DNA of 64,000 bases from assembly GCA_023421795.1 (NCBI GenBank), contig JAEZSO010000003.1, forward strand, positions 489,554-553,553, in the 5' to 3' direction. The position numbers and the translations under genes were made by a program. This document shows positions 6,387 through 15,488 of this stretch, piece by piece. Each line of letters starts with the position of its first letter. Position 1 is the first letter of the stretch. Under the pieces are notes generated by a model. That model saw nothing but the letters and a program-made list of their open reading frames with translations. It was not told where the DNA came from and ran no database searches. Source of the stretch: Cyanobacteria bacterium OH_PDB_230. GTDB taxonomy: Bacteria > Cyanobacteriota > Vampirovibrionia > Gastranaerophilales > Gastranaerophilaceae.

Positions 6387-9179
6387 ATGATTAATTTGCT
6401 ATTAAAGTTGCTTGGCAATCCTAACGAAAGAAAAGTAAAGAGGGTCATGCCGACTATTGATTTTATTAATGCTCTTGAGCCTGAATTTGCTGCTCTCAGC
6501 GACGAGCAATTAAAAGCAAAGACAGCAGAATTCAAAGAAATACTTTCAAAAAGACCTACATCTGAAGACCCTGCTAAAGACAAAGAACTTGAGAAAGAAG
6601 CATTAGACAAAATTTTGCCGGAAGCATTTGCCACTGTAAGAGAAGCCGGTAAACGTGTTTTAAACATGAGACATTTCGATGTCCAGTTGCTAGGCGGTAT
6701 ATTCTTACATGAAGGCCACATCGCAGAGATGAGAACAGGTGAAGGTAAAACGCTTGTTGCGACATTACCCGCTTATTTAAATGCACTTACTGGAAAAGGA
6801 GTCCACATTGTTACTGTAAATGACTACCTTGCAAAAAGAGACAGTGAGTGGATGGGTAGAATTTATAAATTTTTGGGGTTAACTGTAGGCGTTGTTTTGT
6901 CTGACAGAAATGATTTTGATCCTGACAAGAAAAAAGAGGCTTACGCTTGCGATATAACTTATGGTACAAATAATGAATTCGGTTTTGACTATTTAAGAGA
7001 CAATATGGCCGGAAGTCTGGAACAACAGGTACAAAGACCATACAATTACGCAATCATAGATGAAGTCGACAGTATTCTTATAGACGAGGCAAGAACGCCA
7101 CTTATCATAAGCGGTAGACTTGAAAAATCTGCTGAACTATATAGAACAATGTCAAAACTGGCTCCTCAACTCGAGAAGGATGCTGACTATGAAGTTGATG
7201 AAAAAAATAAAAACATAATTTTGACCGAAGAAGGTATCGATAAAGCGCAAGAGCTTTTGAAAATTGAAGATTTATTTGATGTTTCCAACCAATATGCGCA
7301 TCACCTGCTTCAAGCATTAAAAGCCAAAGAACTTTTTACAGTTGATACTGATTATGTGGTCAAAAATGGAGAAGTTGTCATTGTAGACGAGTTTACAGGA
7401 CGTTTAATGGATGGCAGAAGATGGTCTGATGGACTTCATCAAGCAGTAGAAGCCAAAGAAAACGTTAAAATCCAAGACGAAACACAAACTCTTGCAAGCA
7501 TCACATTCCAAAATTTATTTAGGCTTTATCCTAAATTAGCCGGTATGACTGGTACAGCAATGACTGAAGAAGCTGAGTTCGGTAAAATTTATAACCTTGA
7601 AGTTACTTGTATTCCAACAAATAAAACAGATATTAGATTCGATATGCCTGATGTCATTTACAAAACTGAAAGACAAAAATACCTTTCAGTCGTGGACGAA
7701 ATTATTGAAATGAATAAGAAGGGCCGTCCTGTTCTTGTCGGGACAATCAGTATCGAAAAATCAGAGTTCATCTCCTCAATTTTGAAGAAAAAAGGGGTAA
7801 AACATCATATTTTAAACGCAAAACATCACGAAAAAGAGGCATATATAATTGCCCAGGCTGGAAGAGTTAGTGCGGTAACTATAGCAACCAATATGGCAGG
7901 ACGTGGTACTGATATTCTTCTTGGAGGAAATCCAGAGTATCTTGCCAAGGAATTTTTAGAAGAAAAAAATTACACTCCTGATGCTACACCTAATTTTGAA
8001 GAGAAAAAGGAAATGGCTTTAGCTCAAGCAAGAAAAATTACTGAAGAAGAACATCAAAAAGTAGTTGAGGCTGGTGGTCTGCACGTAATAGGTACTGAAC
8101 GACATGAATCAAGAAGGATAGACAATCAGTTAAGAGGTAGAGCAGGACGTCAAGGGGATCCGGGTTCAACAAGATTTTTCCTTTCTTTAGAAGACAATCT
8201 TATGAGAATCTTCGGCGGACAACACGTCTACAACTTGATGGATTCTTTGAATGTTGAAGAGACAATGGCTATAGAATCGCCTCTTATAACAAAACAAATA
8301 CAAGGTTCACAGAAAAAGGTTGAAACATATCACTTTGATATAAGAAAACACGTATTAGAGTACGATGATGTTATGAATGTTCAGCGTGAGAAATTCTATA
8401 ACCAAAGGAAAAAAGTTCTAAAAGGTGAAAACCTTAATGCTGATATAGAATACATGATTGAAAAAGAAGTAGACAGAATTCTTAAAAGTTATATAACTCC
8501 TGACATGAACCCTGAAGAATACATCTACGATGACTTACATGGCTTAGTAAGGGAAATACATTCAACGATTCCACAGTTGAACTACATTGAAGTCAAAGAT
8601 ATTCAAGGGTTAAAATTCGATAATGTTTATCAAAAAATAAAAGATTTTGCTATCGCAGCTTATAGAGAGCATGAGACCAGAACAATCGAATTTTATAATG
8701 ATGTAGTGTCTAAGTATGAGGAAGGTCATGTTCCTCAAAAGCCATTTGAATCTTCAAATGTTATGAGAAATGTTGAAAGAGATGTGTTGCTGAGAGTTAT
8801 TGACAATAAATGGATAGATCATCTTCATAATATCGATATGCTTAGAGAAGGAATCGGGCTAAGAGCTTATGGTCAAAAAGATCCATTAATTGAATATAAA
8901 AGAGAAGCTTACGAATTATTTAACAATATGATGTTTGAAATACAGAGCGAGACAGTAAAACACTTGTTTAGAACCAAATTCGGAGTGCAAATTTTGACTC
9001 AGAATGAGGAAGAATCTATTGAGACTGATCTTGCCAAAGCTGCAGAGAATTTCCACTACAGTGAAGAGGAAGAAGCGAATCAGCCTGTTCCAAGAGACAA
9101 AGTTGGAAGAAATGATCTATGTCCTTGCGGCAGCGGAAAAAAATATAAAAAATGTTGCGGGTTAAAAGAGCAGGAATAA
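6387..9179 (+). CDS. secA: Preprotein translocase ATPase SecA
   Basis: Drives export of unfolded preproteins through SecYEG. 930 residues, normal for the family. Walker A is at about 116-122 (RTGEGKT), the DEVD Walker B box and DEARTPLIISG near 225-240, then the preprotein cross-linking domain and the second helicase half (MAGRGTDI, RGRAGRQGDPG). The final residues form the SEC-C zinc motif C-x-C-x8-CC, which binds SecB and ribosomes. waaA begins 1 nt after the stop codon, so the two are almost certainly co-transcribed. Confidence 0.97.
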   Translation: MINLLLKLLGNPNERKVKRVMPTIDFINALEPEFAALSDEQLKAKTAEFKEILSKRPTSEDPAKDKELEKEALDKILPEAFATVREAGKRVLNMRHFDVQLLGGIFLHEGHIAEMRTGEGKTLVATLPAYLNALTGKGVHIVTVNDYLAKRDSEWMGRIYKFLGLTVGVVLSDRNDFDPDKKKEAYACDITYGTNNEFGFDYLRDNMAGSLEQQVQRPYNYAIIDEVDSILIDEARTPLIISGRLEKSAELYRTMSKLAPQLEKDADYEVDEKNKNIILTEEGIDKAQELLKIEDLFDVSNQYAHHLLQALKAKELFTVDTDYVVKNGEVVIVDEFTGRLMDGRRWSDGLHQAVEAKENVKIQDETQTLASITFQNLFRLYPKLAGMTGTAMTEEAEFGKIYNLEVTCIPTNKTDIRFDMPDVIYKTERQKYLSVVDEIIEMNKKGRPVLVGTISIEKSEFISSILKKKGVKHHILNAKHHEKEAYIIAQAGRVSAVTIATNMAGRGTDILLGGNPEYLAKEFLEEKNYTPDATPNFEEKKEMALAQARKITEEEHQKVVEAGGLHVIGTERHESRRIDNQLRGRAGRQGDPGSTRFFLSLEDNLMRIFGGQHVYNLMDSLNVEETMAIESPLITKQIQGSQKKVETYHFDIRKHVLEYDDVMNVQREKFYNQRKKVLKGENLNADIEYMIEKEVDRILKSYITPDMNPEEYIYDDLHGLVREIHSTIPQLNYIEVKDIQGLKFDNVYQKIKDFAIAAYREHETRTIEFYNDVVSKYEEGHVPQKPFESSNVMRNVERDVLLRVIDNKWIDHLHNIDMLREGIGLRAYGQKDPLIEYKREAYELFNNMMFEIQSETVKHLFRTKFGVQILTQNEEESIETDLAKAAENFHYSEEEEANQPVPRDKVGRNDLCPCGSGKKYKKCCGLKEQE

Positions 9180-9180
9180 A

Positions 9181-10434
9181 ATGTTTTTTATTTATAATTT
9201 AATTTTGCCAATAATTGCGTTAATATTCTCTCCGATTATATTAATTGCATTCGTTTTGCAGCCTAAATTTAGAGCCGGCTTTTTTCAAAAGATAGGTTTT
9301 TATAAACCTATTGATACTGACTCTGAAACAGTAGTTTTTCACGCTGTTTCGGTGGGTGAAGTTAATGCTATAGCATCATTAGTTAAAAAGACAAGGGAAG
9401 TGCATCCTGAACTTAATATAATACTTACTACCACAACAAAAACGGGGCAAGAAGTTGCTAAAAAGTCTCTGTCAGATTTTGTAAACCAAATAACTTATTT
9501 CCCATATGACTTTTTCTTTAGCGTGAATGCATTTTTAAACTCATATAAACCGTCAAAAGTAATAATAGCTGAGACTGAAATATGGCCAGGATTTGCAAGT
9601 ATTGCTAAATCAAAAGGTATTAAGGTTTATATTGTAAACGGAAGAATTTCGCCTAATTCTTATAAAGGTTATAAAAAATTCAGTTTCTTTTTTAAAAAAA
9701 TATTAGAGAAATACGAATTAATTCTGATGCAATCGGATTCAGATGCACAAAGGATTATAGATATCGGAGCAAACCCTGAAAAAACAAAAGTAATGGGTAA
9801 TTTAAAATTTGATATTGCGCCTAGTTTAAATGATGAACAAATAGAAAACATCAGACAATCTTTTAAGCTCGCTGATAGCAAACTTTTAGTTGCAGCAAGC
9901 ACCCATTCTGGGGAAGATGAAATTGTATTAGAGGTTTTTTCAAAATCGAAAAAATCCAACCCTGATTTAAAGCTATTGTTAGCTCCTAGACACCCTCAAA
10001 GGTATGAACAAGTCGAAAATTTAATTAAAACAACTGGTTTCAGCTACGGCAGAAGAAGCAATAATGATACTTTTGACTCTAAAGAAATAATAATGCTTGA
10101 TACTATGGGAGAACTTTCAAAGCTGTTTTCTATTTCATATTTGGCTTTTATTGGTGGAAGTTTTTCTAATACAGGCGGACACAATCCTTTAGAAGCTTCA
10201 ATTTGGAATAAACCTGTTTTATCCGGCCCTACTGTATTCAATTTTAAAGATATTTATAAGCTTTTAACTGAAAAAGGTGCCGCGATAATAGTTGAAACAA
10301 AAGAATCCTTTTATGAAGAATTAACAGCCTTACTAAATGATTCTTCTGAATATTCCAGAGCATGTCTTTCAGCAGACGAAGTGTTTAAAACGAGCAAAGG
10401 GGCAATTCAATTTGTATTAGACACTGTTTTCTAG
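9181..10434 (+). CDS. waaA: Kdo transferase (3-deoxy-D-manno-octulosonate transferase)
   Basis: Adds Kdo to lipid A precursor on the inner face of the cytoplasmic membrane. 417 residues. It has an N-terminal membrane anchor (about 3-27), then SVGEVNA with E60, the expected catalytic base, and a GT-B C-terminal half with FIGGSF..TGGHN.LEA near 320-340. Its presence says the organism makes a Kdo-containing LPS and therefore has an outer membrane. It sits directly behind secA (1-nt gap); no other LPS gene is in the window. Confidence 0.94.
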   Translation: MFFIYNLILPIIALIFSPIILIAFVLQPKFRAGFFQKIGFYKPIDTDSETVVFHAVSVGEVNAIASLVKKTREVHPELNIILTTTTKTGQEVAKKSLSDFVNQITYFPYDFFFSVNAFLNSYKPSKVIIAETEIWPGFASIAKSKGIKVYIVNGRISPNSYKGYKKFSFFFKKILEKYELILMQSDSDAQRIIDIGANPEKTKVMGNLKFDIAPSLNDEQIENIRQSFKLADSKLLVAASTHSGEDEIVLEVFSKSKKSNPDLKLLLAPRHPQRYEQVENLIKTTGFSYGRRSNNDTFDSKEIIMLDTMGELSKLFSISYLAFIGGSFSNTGGHNPLEASIWNKPVLSGPTVFNFKDIYKLLTEKGAAIIVETKESFYEELTALLNDSSEYSRACLSADEVFKTSKGAIQFVLDTVF

Positions 10435-10544
10435 TACTTTTATGAATTGTGAAGCTTTTTAAAAAGCAGTATTTGTATTAAAATTTTGTTCGTGATAATA
10501 TCTGTATCTATAGATGTATAATATTAAACTCAAGGAGATAAACA

Positions 10545-10841
10545 TTGAAAACTTACGAATTATTATCAGTAATTAAACCAAATATAGATTCTGATGAAGC
10601 TGATAAAATAATTGCTAAAATTGAAGAACTTGTTGTTGGATATACTGGCAGCGTTTTAGAAACAGAAAAAATGGGTCGTAAAAAACTTGCTTTTGATATT
10701 CAAAACTTTAGAGATGGCTACTTTGTGACTCAAAAATTACAAATACCTGCAGACAAAATTGTTGATTTCAAAAGACAATTAAGACTTAATGAAAACATTT
10801 TAAGAACTATGTTTGTTGAAGTTTCAAAAGTAAAAGTATAG
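10545..10841 (+). CDS. rpsF: Ribosomal protein S6
   Basis: 98 residues with a TTG start; AAGGAG (10532-10537) is spaced 7 nt before it, and no better start is present. The fold signature is clear: YELL.VIKPN at the start, GRKKLAF.I...DGYF in the middle, and LRLNENILR near the end. First gene of the classic rpsF-ssb-rpsR operon, with ssb 12 bp downstream. A TATAAT at 10517-10522 is a candidate -10, but no good -35 accompanies it. Confidence 0.95.
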   Translation: MKTYELLSVIKPNIDSDEADKIIAKIEELVVGYTGSVLETEKMGRKKLAFDIQNFRDGYFVTQKLQIPADKIVDFKRQLRLNENILRTMFVEVSKVKV

Positions 10842-10853
10842 ATAGGTAAGAGA

Positions 10854-11246
10854 ATGACTATTTCAAAAGCGGTATTATCAGGAATCGTATATAGAGCACC
10901 AGAAAAAAGATTTACATCTAACAATGTGCCTATTTCATATTTCACAATTAATATAGAGCCTAATGACGAAACTCTTGTTAGAGTTATTGCAAAAGGCAAC
11001 CTCGCAGAAATAGTTGAAAAAAATATAGACAAATCTGATAAAGTTGTTGTTGAAGGAAGATTGCAAAATTCTACTATTCAAGCAGAGGACGGGACTGAAA
11101 AGAGAATTGTAGAGATTGATTTATCAAGCTTTGAAAAATTATCAGGTTCAGTTTCAAGCGCTTCTTCAAAAGATGAACAAATAGTTAAGTTTGCCGAAGA
11201 AGATTTTTCAGACGATTTGATCGGCGAGGAAGAAATTCCTTTTTAA
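10854..11246 (+). CDS. ssb: Single-stranded DNA-binding protein
   Basis: Binds single-stranded DNA in replication, recombination and repair. 130 residues with an N-terminal OB fold (about 1-100) and a linker. The tail ends DDLIGEEEIPF, the acidic tip with the terminal IPF that recruits SSB partners. It is shorter than E. coli SSB (178) but within the range for this operon context. Located between rpsF and rpsR, the position conserved in many phyla. Confidence 0.93.
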   Translation: MTISKAVLSGIVYRAPEKRFTSNNVPISYFTINIEPNDETLVRVIAKGNLAEIVEKNIDKSDKVVVEGRLQNSTIQAEDGTEKRIVEIDLSSFEKLSGSVSSASSKDEQIVKFAEEDFSDDLIGEEEIPF

Positions 11247-11283
11247 TTAAAAGTACATACTAAGAAATAAAGGGTAATATAAA

Positions 11284-11517
11284 ATGGCAAGAGAACAAAA
11301 AGACAATAAAAAACGTAAAAATTGTAGCTTCTGCGCTGATAAGGCAGAAATCATCGATTATAAAGATGCTCAAAAATTAAAAAAATATTTAACAGAAGCT
11401 GGTAAAATTCTTCCAAGAAGAATAACAGGCACATGTGCAGAACACCAAAGAATGCTTGCTAGAGCTATCAAAAAAGCTAGAGAAGCATCTTTAATACCAT
11501 ATGTTTTTGAAGCATAA
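11284..11517 (+). CDS. rpsR: Ribosomal protein S18
   Basis: 77 residues. It contains the S18 core: IDYKD...LKKYL.E.GKI.PRRITG, then a basic RAIKKARE helix and the LIPY near-terminus. Two N-terminal cysteines (C15, C18) and C53 suggest the zinc-binding (C+) form of S18. Last gene of the rpsF operon; a terminator follows at 11535. Confidence 0.95.
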   Translation: MAREQKDNKKRKNCSFCADKAEIIDYKDAQKLKKYLTEAGKILPRRITGTCAEHQRMLARAIKKAREASLIPYVFEA

Positions 11518-11534
11518 TTTAATTTAATTTTAAA

Positions 11535-11567
11535 CAAAAAAGGGTAGCTGACGGCTATCCTTTTTTA
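11535..11567. terminator. Bidirectional terminator after rpsR
   Basis: GGGTAGC (11542-11548), a 5-nt loop, and GCTATCC (11554-11560), flanked by a run of A on the left and T on the right. It serves rpsR and, in reverse, the convergent GtrA gene, whose stop codon lies inside the T-run. Confidence 0.8.
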
Positions 11568-11957
11568 TGCTTCTTTAAAAACCAATATCTTGTTTAATGC
11601 AAATGATAAAAGCCCAAGTGGCATAAGTAATATTGCGCTTGCAATATAAATGTTTATATTTAACTTTAGCTGCACGTCAAGCAAAAATATATTCAATGAT
11701 GTTGTAATCGCGTAGACGATAAAAAATTTGTATAATAGTTTCTTGTCTGTATTTTTAAATACAAGATGACCGATGGTCTTAAAGTTGAATAATATTGAAC
11801 AAAGCGAACAAATAATAGCTGCAGAGTAGTATTGAAGGTCTATTTTAATCAATAGAGAAAATAATGCATAACTAAAAGCAGTATTCAGAATACCTACAAA
11901 TGCATATTTCATCAACTTATCGCTATATGTATTTTTAATTCTGGTTTGAATATTCAA
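11565..11957 (-). CDS. GtrA family membrane protein
   Basis: 130 residues with four hydrophobic segments (about 16-35, 40-58, 75-95, 102-122), the GtrA layout. GtrA-type proteins are thought to help translocate lipid-linked sugars across the inner membrane for cell-surface polysaccharide modification. The N-terminal K-Y-A-F-V-G-x-x-N-T-x-F motif is typical. The start is a TTG with a weak AGAGAAT upstream. No glycosyltransferase neighbour is present here, so the substrate is unknown. Confidence 0.8.
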   Translation of the reverse strand: MNIQTRIKNTYSDKLMKYAFVGILNTAFSYALFSLLIKIDLQYYSAAIICSLCSILFNFKTIGHLVFKNTDKKLLYKFFIVYAITTSLNIFLLDVQLKLNINIYIASAILLMPLGLLSFALNKILVFKEA

Positions 11958-12023
11958 TTTATTCTCTAAAACCTTTTTACAATTCTAATTGTAACTCTTA
12001 TTTTATAAATCTCATATAGCCAG

Positions 12024-12875
12024 TTAGTCATATAATACGTTCACACCACTCCCGGTTCCGTAATTTTTATTGTAATTATAATAACCGGTATTGGATTGAT
12101 TGTAGTTGTTGAAACCAGCTCCATTGCTTCCAGGGAATAAATTTTGTTGCTGTCCCCATGTATTTCTGTTTAGTCCATAAGGAGTGTTCATGTATGGTGA
12201 GCTGCAATAACCGTAAGGATCACTTATCGGCGGTGTAAATCCTGTTAATGCTCCTCCTGCCATCATGGAAAGAATATTTTTGAATATATTTCCTTTACCA
12301 GTGCCTGTATTTGCATTTGCTAAATATTGGGGCAAAAGAGCGTTAGAATTGCCGTTATAATTGTAATCTTGGGCAGGAAATGCATTATAATGCTTAGCCG
12401 CTTGTGCAACCACATTAAATCGTTCTTTTAAATCACCTTGTTGGACTGCTCCAAGCATCTCTTTTTCTAACCTGATAACTCTTGTTTCAGGGTCATCGTT
12501 GCCATAGACTCTGTTGAATAATTTCATTTCCATTGCGGCCAATTGGTTTTCTGGTATGTTATATATAGATGCGGGTGAAATTTGAGCCGAAAGTATATCT
12601 ACTCTTTGCGATAAGTCCATATTTTGGCTAACTCTGTTAAAAACTCTTGATTCCAATCTCGAAATCCGGTTTACAATGTCTTCACCAAGATAAGTCTGCC
12701 CAAACACTAATTGCTCAAGCTGAGTTACTTTAGGATAGTTATCGTATTGGTAGTTGCCGATATTGTTTAAGGCCGGTAATGGACTTATTGTGGTTACAGT
12801 TCTTATCGGACTGGCAACACAAGAAATACCGCTTGCTAGTGAAAATAAAACAATTGTGCTAATTAATTTTTTCAT
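12024..12875 (-). CDS. Secreted protein with Leu-Glu/Phe-Gly repeats
   Basis: 283 residues with a clear signal peptide (about 1-22; the Cys at 19 in GISC might be a lipobox but fits poorly). Residues 50-150 carry an imperfect repeat of about 25-40 residues built on LE-x-x-x-[FL]-[GN]...L/R-x-R-[IV]-x-x-LE. The last 110 residues are rich in Asn, Gly, Tyr and Gln and look disordered. Good Shine-Dalgarno (AGAGGAA). No family recognised. An envelope or surface role is an inference from the signal peptide and composition. Confidence 0.7.
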   Translation of the reverse strand: MKKLISTIVLFSLASGISCVASPIRTVTTISPLPALNNIGNYQYDNYPKVTQLEQLVFGQTYLGEDIVNRISRLESRVFNRVSQNMDLSQRVDILSAQISPASIYNIPENQLAAMEMKLFNRVYGNDDPETRVIRLEKEMLGAVQQGDLKERFNVVAQAAKHYNAFPAQDYNYNGNSNALLPQYLANANTGTGKGNIFKNILSMMAGGALTGFTPPISDPYGYCSSPYMNTPYGLNRNTWGQQQNLFPGSNGAGFNNYNQSNTGYYNYNKNYGTGSGVNVLYD

Positions 12876-12936
12876 ATTAAATTCCTCTTAAATAAATTAA
12901 GAGAAAACTATGTATTTGTCATTGTACAAGTGTTTA

Positions 12937-13533
12937 TTAATCGGTATTCTTCAATACATACAAAGACTGGTCAACTGTTTTTAAAAGACTGCTTATTTGC
13001 TTCTGAATGTTTTTATCTCTGTAAACAGAACCTGTTGATTCAAAGGGCAGGTATTTTGTGTATATTTGACTTTCCGTCCTTAACACCGCTACAGATCTTG
13101 CTTGTTCTGACAACGAATGAAGCATCTTGTATGAAATAAAGTTTGACTCTTGTTTATCCTTATATTCTGTTTCTATATAAGAAATATTATCGATTAAGTT
13201 GCTTATGATCGCGTTAAATTTTTGAATATCTTGCCCTTGTTCTATACATTTTTTAAGTTTTTCGAGCAGTACAATCACCTCATTTGTATCGTTGACATAT
13301 TGAGAGGATTTATCTTTTTTCAAAATAATTTCTAAATACGACTTTTTGTCTCTTGGAATTGGCTTTAACTCTTTTAGCTTGTCTTCGCTGTTTTGAGGAG
13401 AAAAAGGAGGAGCGGCCGTTGGAGGTGTTGTTTTTTTATAAGCGAATTCAGCTTCAATGTTGGGTAGTTCGCCTTTATATCCGGCACCGCATGTAATTAT
13501 TAAACAAAATATAGCAGCGAATATTTTTTTCAT
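12937..13533 (-). CDS. Secreted hypothetical protein
   Basis: 198 residues from the ATG at 13533, chosen because it places a signal peptide (KK, then a hydrophobic run to about residue 15) at the N-terminus. A GTG nine codons upstream would hide the signal. C15 follows IIT, so lipidation is possible but the -1 Thr is unusual. After the signal comes a Pro-rich linker (about 30-45), then a helical region to the end. No family recognised. It lies 61 bp upstream of the secreted repeat protein on the same strand. Confidence 0.65.
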   Translation of the reverse strand: MKKIFAAIFCLIITCGAGYKGELPNIEAEFAYKKTTPPTAAPPFSPQNSEDKLKELKPIPRDKKSYLEIILKKDKSSQYVNDTNEVIVLLEKLKKCIEQGQDIQKFNAIISNLIDNISYIETEYKDKQESNFISYKMLHSLSEQARSVAVLRTESQIYTKYLPFESTGSVYRDKNIQKQISSLLKTVDQSLYVLKNTD

Positions 13534-13652
13534 AATTAAATTATACTGTTTTATTACCACATGTCATCGTTGTAATAGTCGAAATGTATCAGTTTATTAT
13601 TATTATAGATTGTGTTTTAATATTATCATCAAATCTTAGTAAGGAGTTTTAA

Positions 13653-14432
13653 GTGTTTAAGAAAATATCATTGCTAATTGCCCTATTAATGTTATTTGTT
13701 AGTGGATGTGGGAAAGTTGAAAAAGAAAATGATATTTATCAGTCAATAATCAACAGAAACAAATTAATTGTAGGAGTTGTTTATGATGCAAAACCTTTTG
13801 GCTTTATAGATACGGATTCCGAATTAAAAGGCTTTGATATTGATATTGCAAAAGAACTTACAAAAAGGATGCTCGGAAGTGACGATAAAATCGAATTTAA
13901 GCAGGTAAGTTCTGCAACGAGAATCCAAGCTATTACTACGGGTGAAGTCGATTTAGTCATTGCGACTATGACTATTACTCCACAGAGAAAATTAATAATA
14001 GACTTTTCTAAGCCATATTACATAGCAGGCCAAGCCATACTTGTCCCTGAGTCTAGCGATATCAAATCGGTAAATGATTTAAACAATAAAAACGTAATAG
14101 TAGTTCTTGGTACAACCGGAGAGAAAAACCTGAGATACTTTGCTCCTGGCGCAGTAATTCAGGGTTATAAAAATTATAATTCTGCTTTCGATGCATTAAA
14201 ACGTGATAGTGCAGATGCTTTGACAACAGATGATACCATAATAAGAGGTTTTATTATGGATAATAAAGGATATAAAATGTTGCCTAAAAAGTTGACGCAA
14301 GAACCTTATGGCATAGCTTTTAAAAATTCTGAAGATGCAAAAATCTTAAAGGCTAAAATAAACAGAATCTTAACTGATATGAAGTCTGATGGTACCATTC
14401 GCAAAATTGAAAAAAAGTGGGGCGTTAACTAA
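13653..14432 (+). CDS. Family 3 solute-binding lipoprotein (polar amino acid uptake)
   Basis: 259 residues with a GTG start and the Shine-Dalgarno AAGGAG. The signal peptide ends in the lipobox VSGC (C19). The mature part has the SBP_bac_3 pattern: L.VGV..D..PFG, then F..K..G.DIDIAKE, DL...TMTITP.R...IDFS.PYY, and GTTGE in the second lobe. Such proteins deliver amino acids or similar small ligands to an ABC transporter. No permease or ATPase gene lies beside it, so it is an orphan receptor here. Confidence 0.9.
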   Translation: MFKKISLLIALLMLFVSGCGKVEKENDIYQSIINRNKLIVGVVYDAKPFGFIDTDSELKGFDIDIAKELTKRMLGSDDKIEFKQVSSATRIQAITTGEVDLVIATMTITPQRKLIIDFSKPYYIAGQAILVPESSDIKSVNDLNNKNVIVVLGTTGEKNLRYFAPGAVIQGYKNYNSAFDALKRDSADALTTDDTIIRGFIMDNKGYKMLPKKLTQEPYGIAFKNSEDAKILKAKINRILTDMKSDGTIRKIEKKWGVN

Positions 14433-14439
14433 CAAGCTT

Positions 14440-15342
14440 TTATGCTACAGCAATATCAGATAGTACATCTTTAAAGTTGTTGCTTAAAACATCCGCAAAA
14501 ACCTCAGGGTCAATTTGTGTCACAACAACCGCCATTAAATCTTCGGGGAGTTCCTGAAGCATTTTTATTAGGTCTTCTGATTCTAAGACAGACATGCATT
14601 TTACTATTTCAGGTTTCTCAAGTTGTTTAAGTGGGTGTATTAAAGCATCTTTACTGAACTCTAGGAAAAGTTTAGGATCTTTTTCTGTCAGCTTTAATAT
14701 AAGTTTCATTTTATTATCTTTATTTAAAGACTGTATGGCTTTTTTGAACTTATTTGGAGGTAATCCGGCAAATGTTTTTAACATAGACTTTTTGTCCATG
14801 CCTTTAACAGGTTTCCCTGTAATATTTTCCATCATAGCTTCAAGCACACTGGGAGGGAATTCCATCAATGTGTTCATAACTTGATCTTTGTCTATTTTTG
14901 TTGATTCAAAGAATAAATTCATTTCTTTTTCCGGAATTAATTTCAAGAATTTTTCCGGTGTAAATTTACTAAATAAAACTTTTGCAATTTTATCTTTAGA
15001 TAGACCATTCAATAGTTTTAGAAGTTTGTCTTTAGTAAAGAAATTAAGTCCCAAAACCAGATCTTTTTGTTCTAAAAATTGCATCATGTAGACCAGATCA
15101 GAATGATTCATGTTTTTAAGGATTTTGTATCTGTTTCTTGCGCTAAACAGTTTGAATACTTTTACGAGTTCTTTAGGATCATTTAATACATTTAAATCAA
15201 AATTGGCAGCACGCTTATTGCCTTGTGCAGCCTCTTCTTTCATTATTTCTTCAATGCTTTTTTCACCATATTGGTTGATACGTTTCGTACCAACTTCATA
15301 GTGTTTGGACAGATAAAGTAAATCGACGTCTAATTGAATCAT
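14440..15342 (-). CDS. Alpha-helical repeat protein, MgtE-N/FliG-like in style
   Basis: 300 residues, no signal peptide and no membrane segment. From about residue 55 to the end it is a chain of short helices repeating at 25-40 residues, with recurring [LV]-x-x-L...[DE][KL]-x-x-K-[LM]-[LI] and LP-x-[DE/NK]. The last units (LPEDLMAVVV, DPEVFADVL) resemble the N-terminal domain of MgtE and the FliG middle domain in style. I recognise no named family. A scaffold or regulatory solenoid is the likeliest reading. Confidence 0.65.
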   Translation of the reverse strand: MIQLDVDLLYLSKHYEVGTKRINQYGEKSIEEIMKEEAAQGNKRAANFDLNVLNDPKELVKVFKLFSARNRYKILKNMNHSDLVYMMQFLEQKDLVLGLNFFTKDKLLKLLNGLSKDKIAKVLFSKFTPEKFLKLIPEKEMNLFFESTKIDKDQVMNTLMEFPPSVLEAMMENITGKPVKGMDKKSMLKTFAGLPPNKFKKAIQSLNKDNKMKLILKLTEKDPKLFLEFSKDALIHPLKQLEKPEIVKCMSVLESEDLIKMLQELPEDLMAVVVTQIDPEVFADVLSNNFKDVLSDIAVA

Positions 15343-15476
15343 TTCTACCTAAATACTTTTTTAGCGCTATATCTATATAAACGTTTTTTAGCCTTTAATA
15401 TTTATTTTTTAAGGGAAATTGTGATAAATTTTTACAATTTTAACATTTAATATTAGAAAATAGCTCTCTGATAACA

Positions 15477-15482
15477 TATAAT
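15477..15482 (+). promoter_or_regulatory. -10 box 6 nt before a start codon
   Basis: TATAAT, then six bases, then the ATG at 15489, with no Shine-Dalgarno in the upstream 30 nt. If used, transcription starts at or next to the start codon. The -35 region is poor (TAGAAA at 15454-15459 with 17-bp spacing). Confidence 0.45.
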
Positions 15483-15488
15483 ATTCTT

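Noticed and set aside
6380..7317. Minus-strand open frames within secA (e.g. 6380-6721, 6811-7053, 7105-7317)
   Set aside because: They are shadows of the secA reading frame, with no ribosome binding sites and no protein-like features.
10454..10467. Perfect palindrome GCTTTTTAAAAAGC after waaA as a terminator
   Set aside because: Mostly A/T pairs, no real loop and no T-run after it; too weak to call a terminator.
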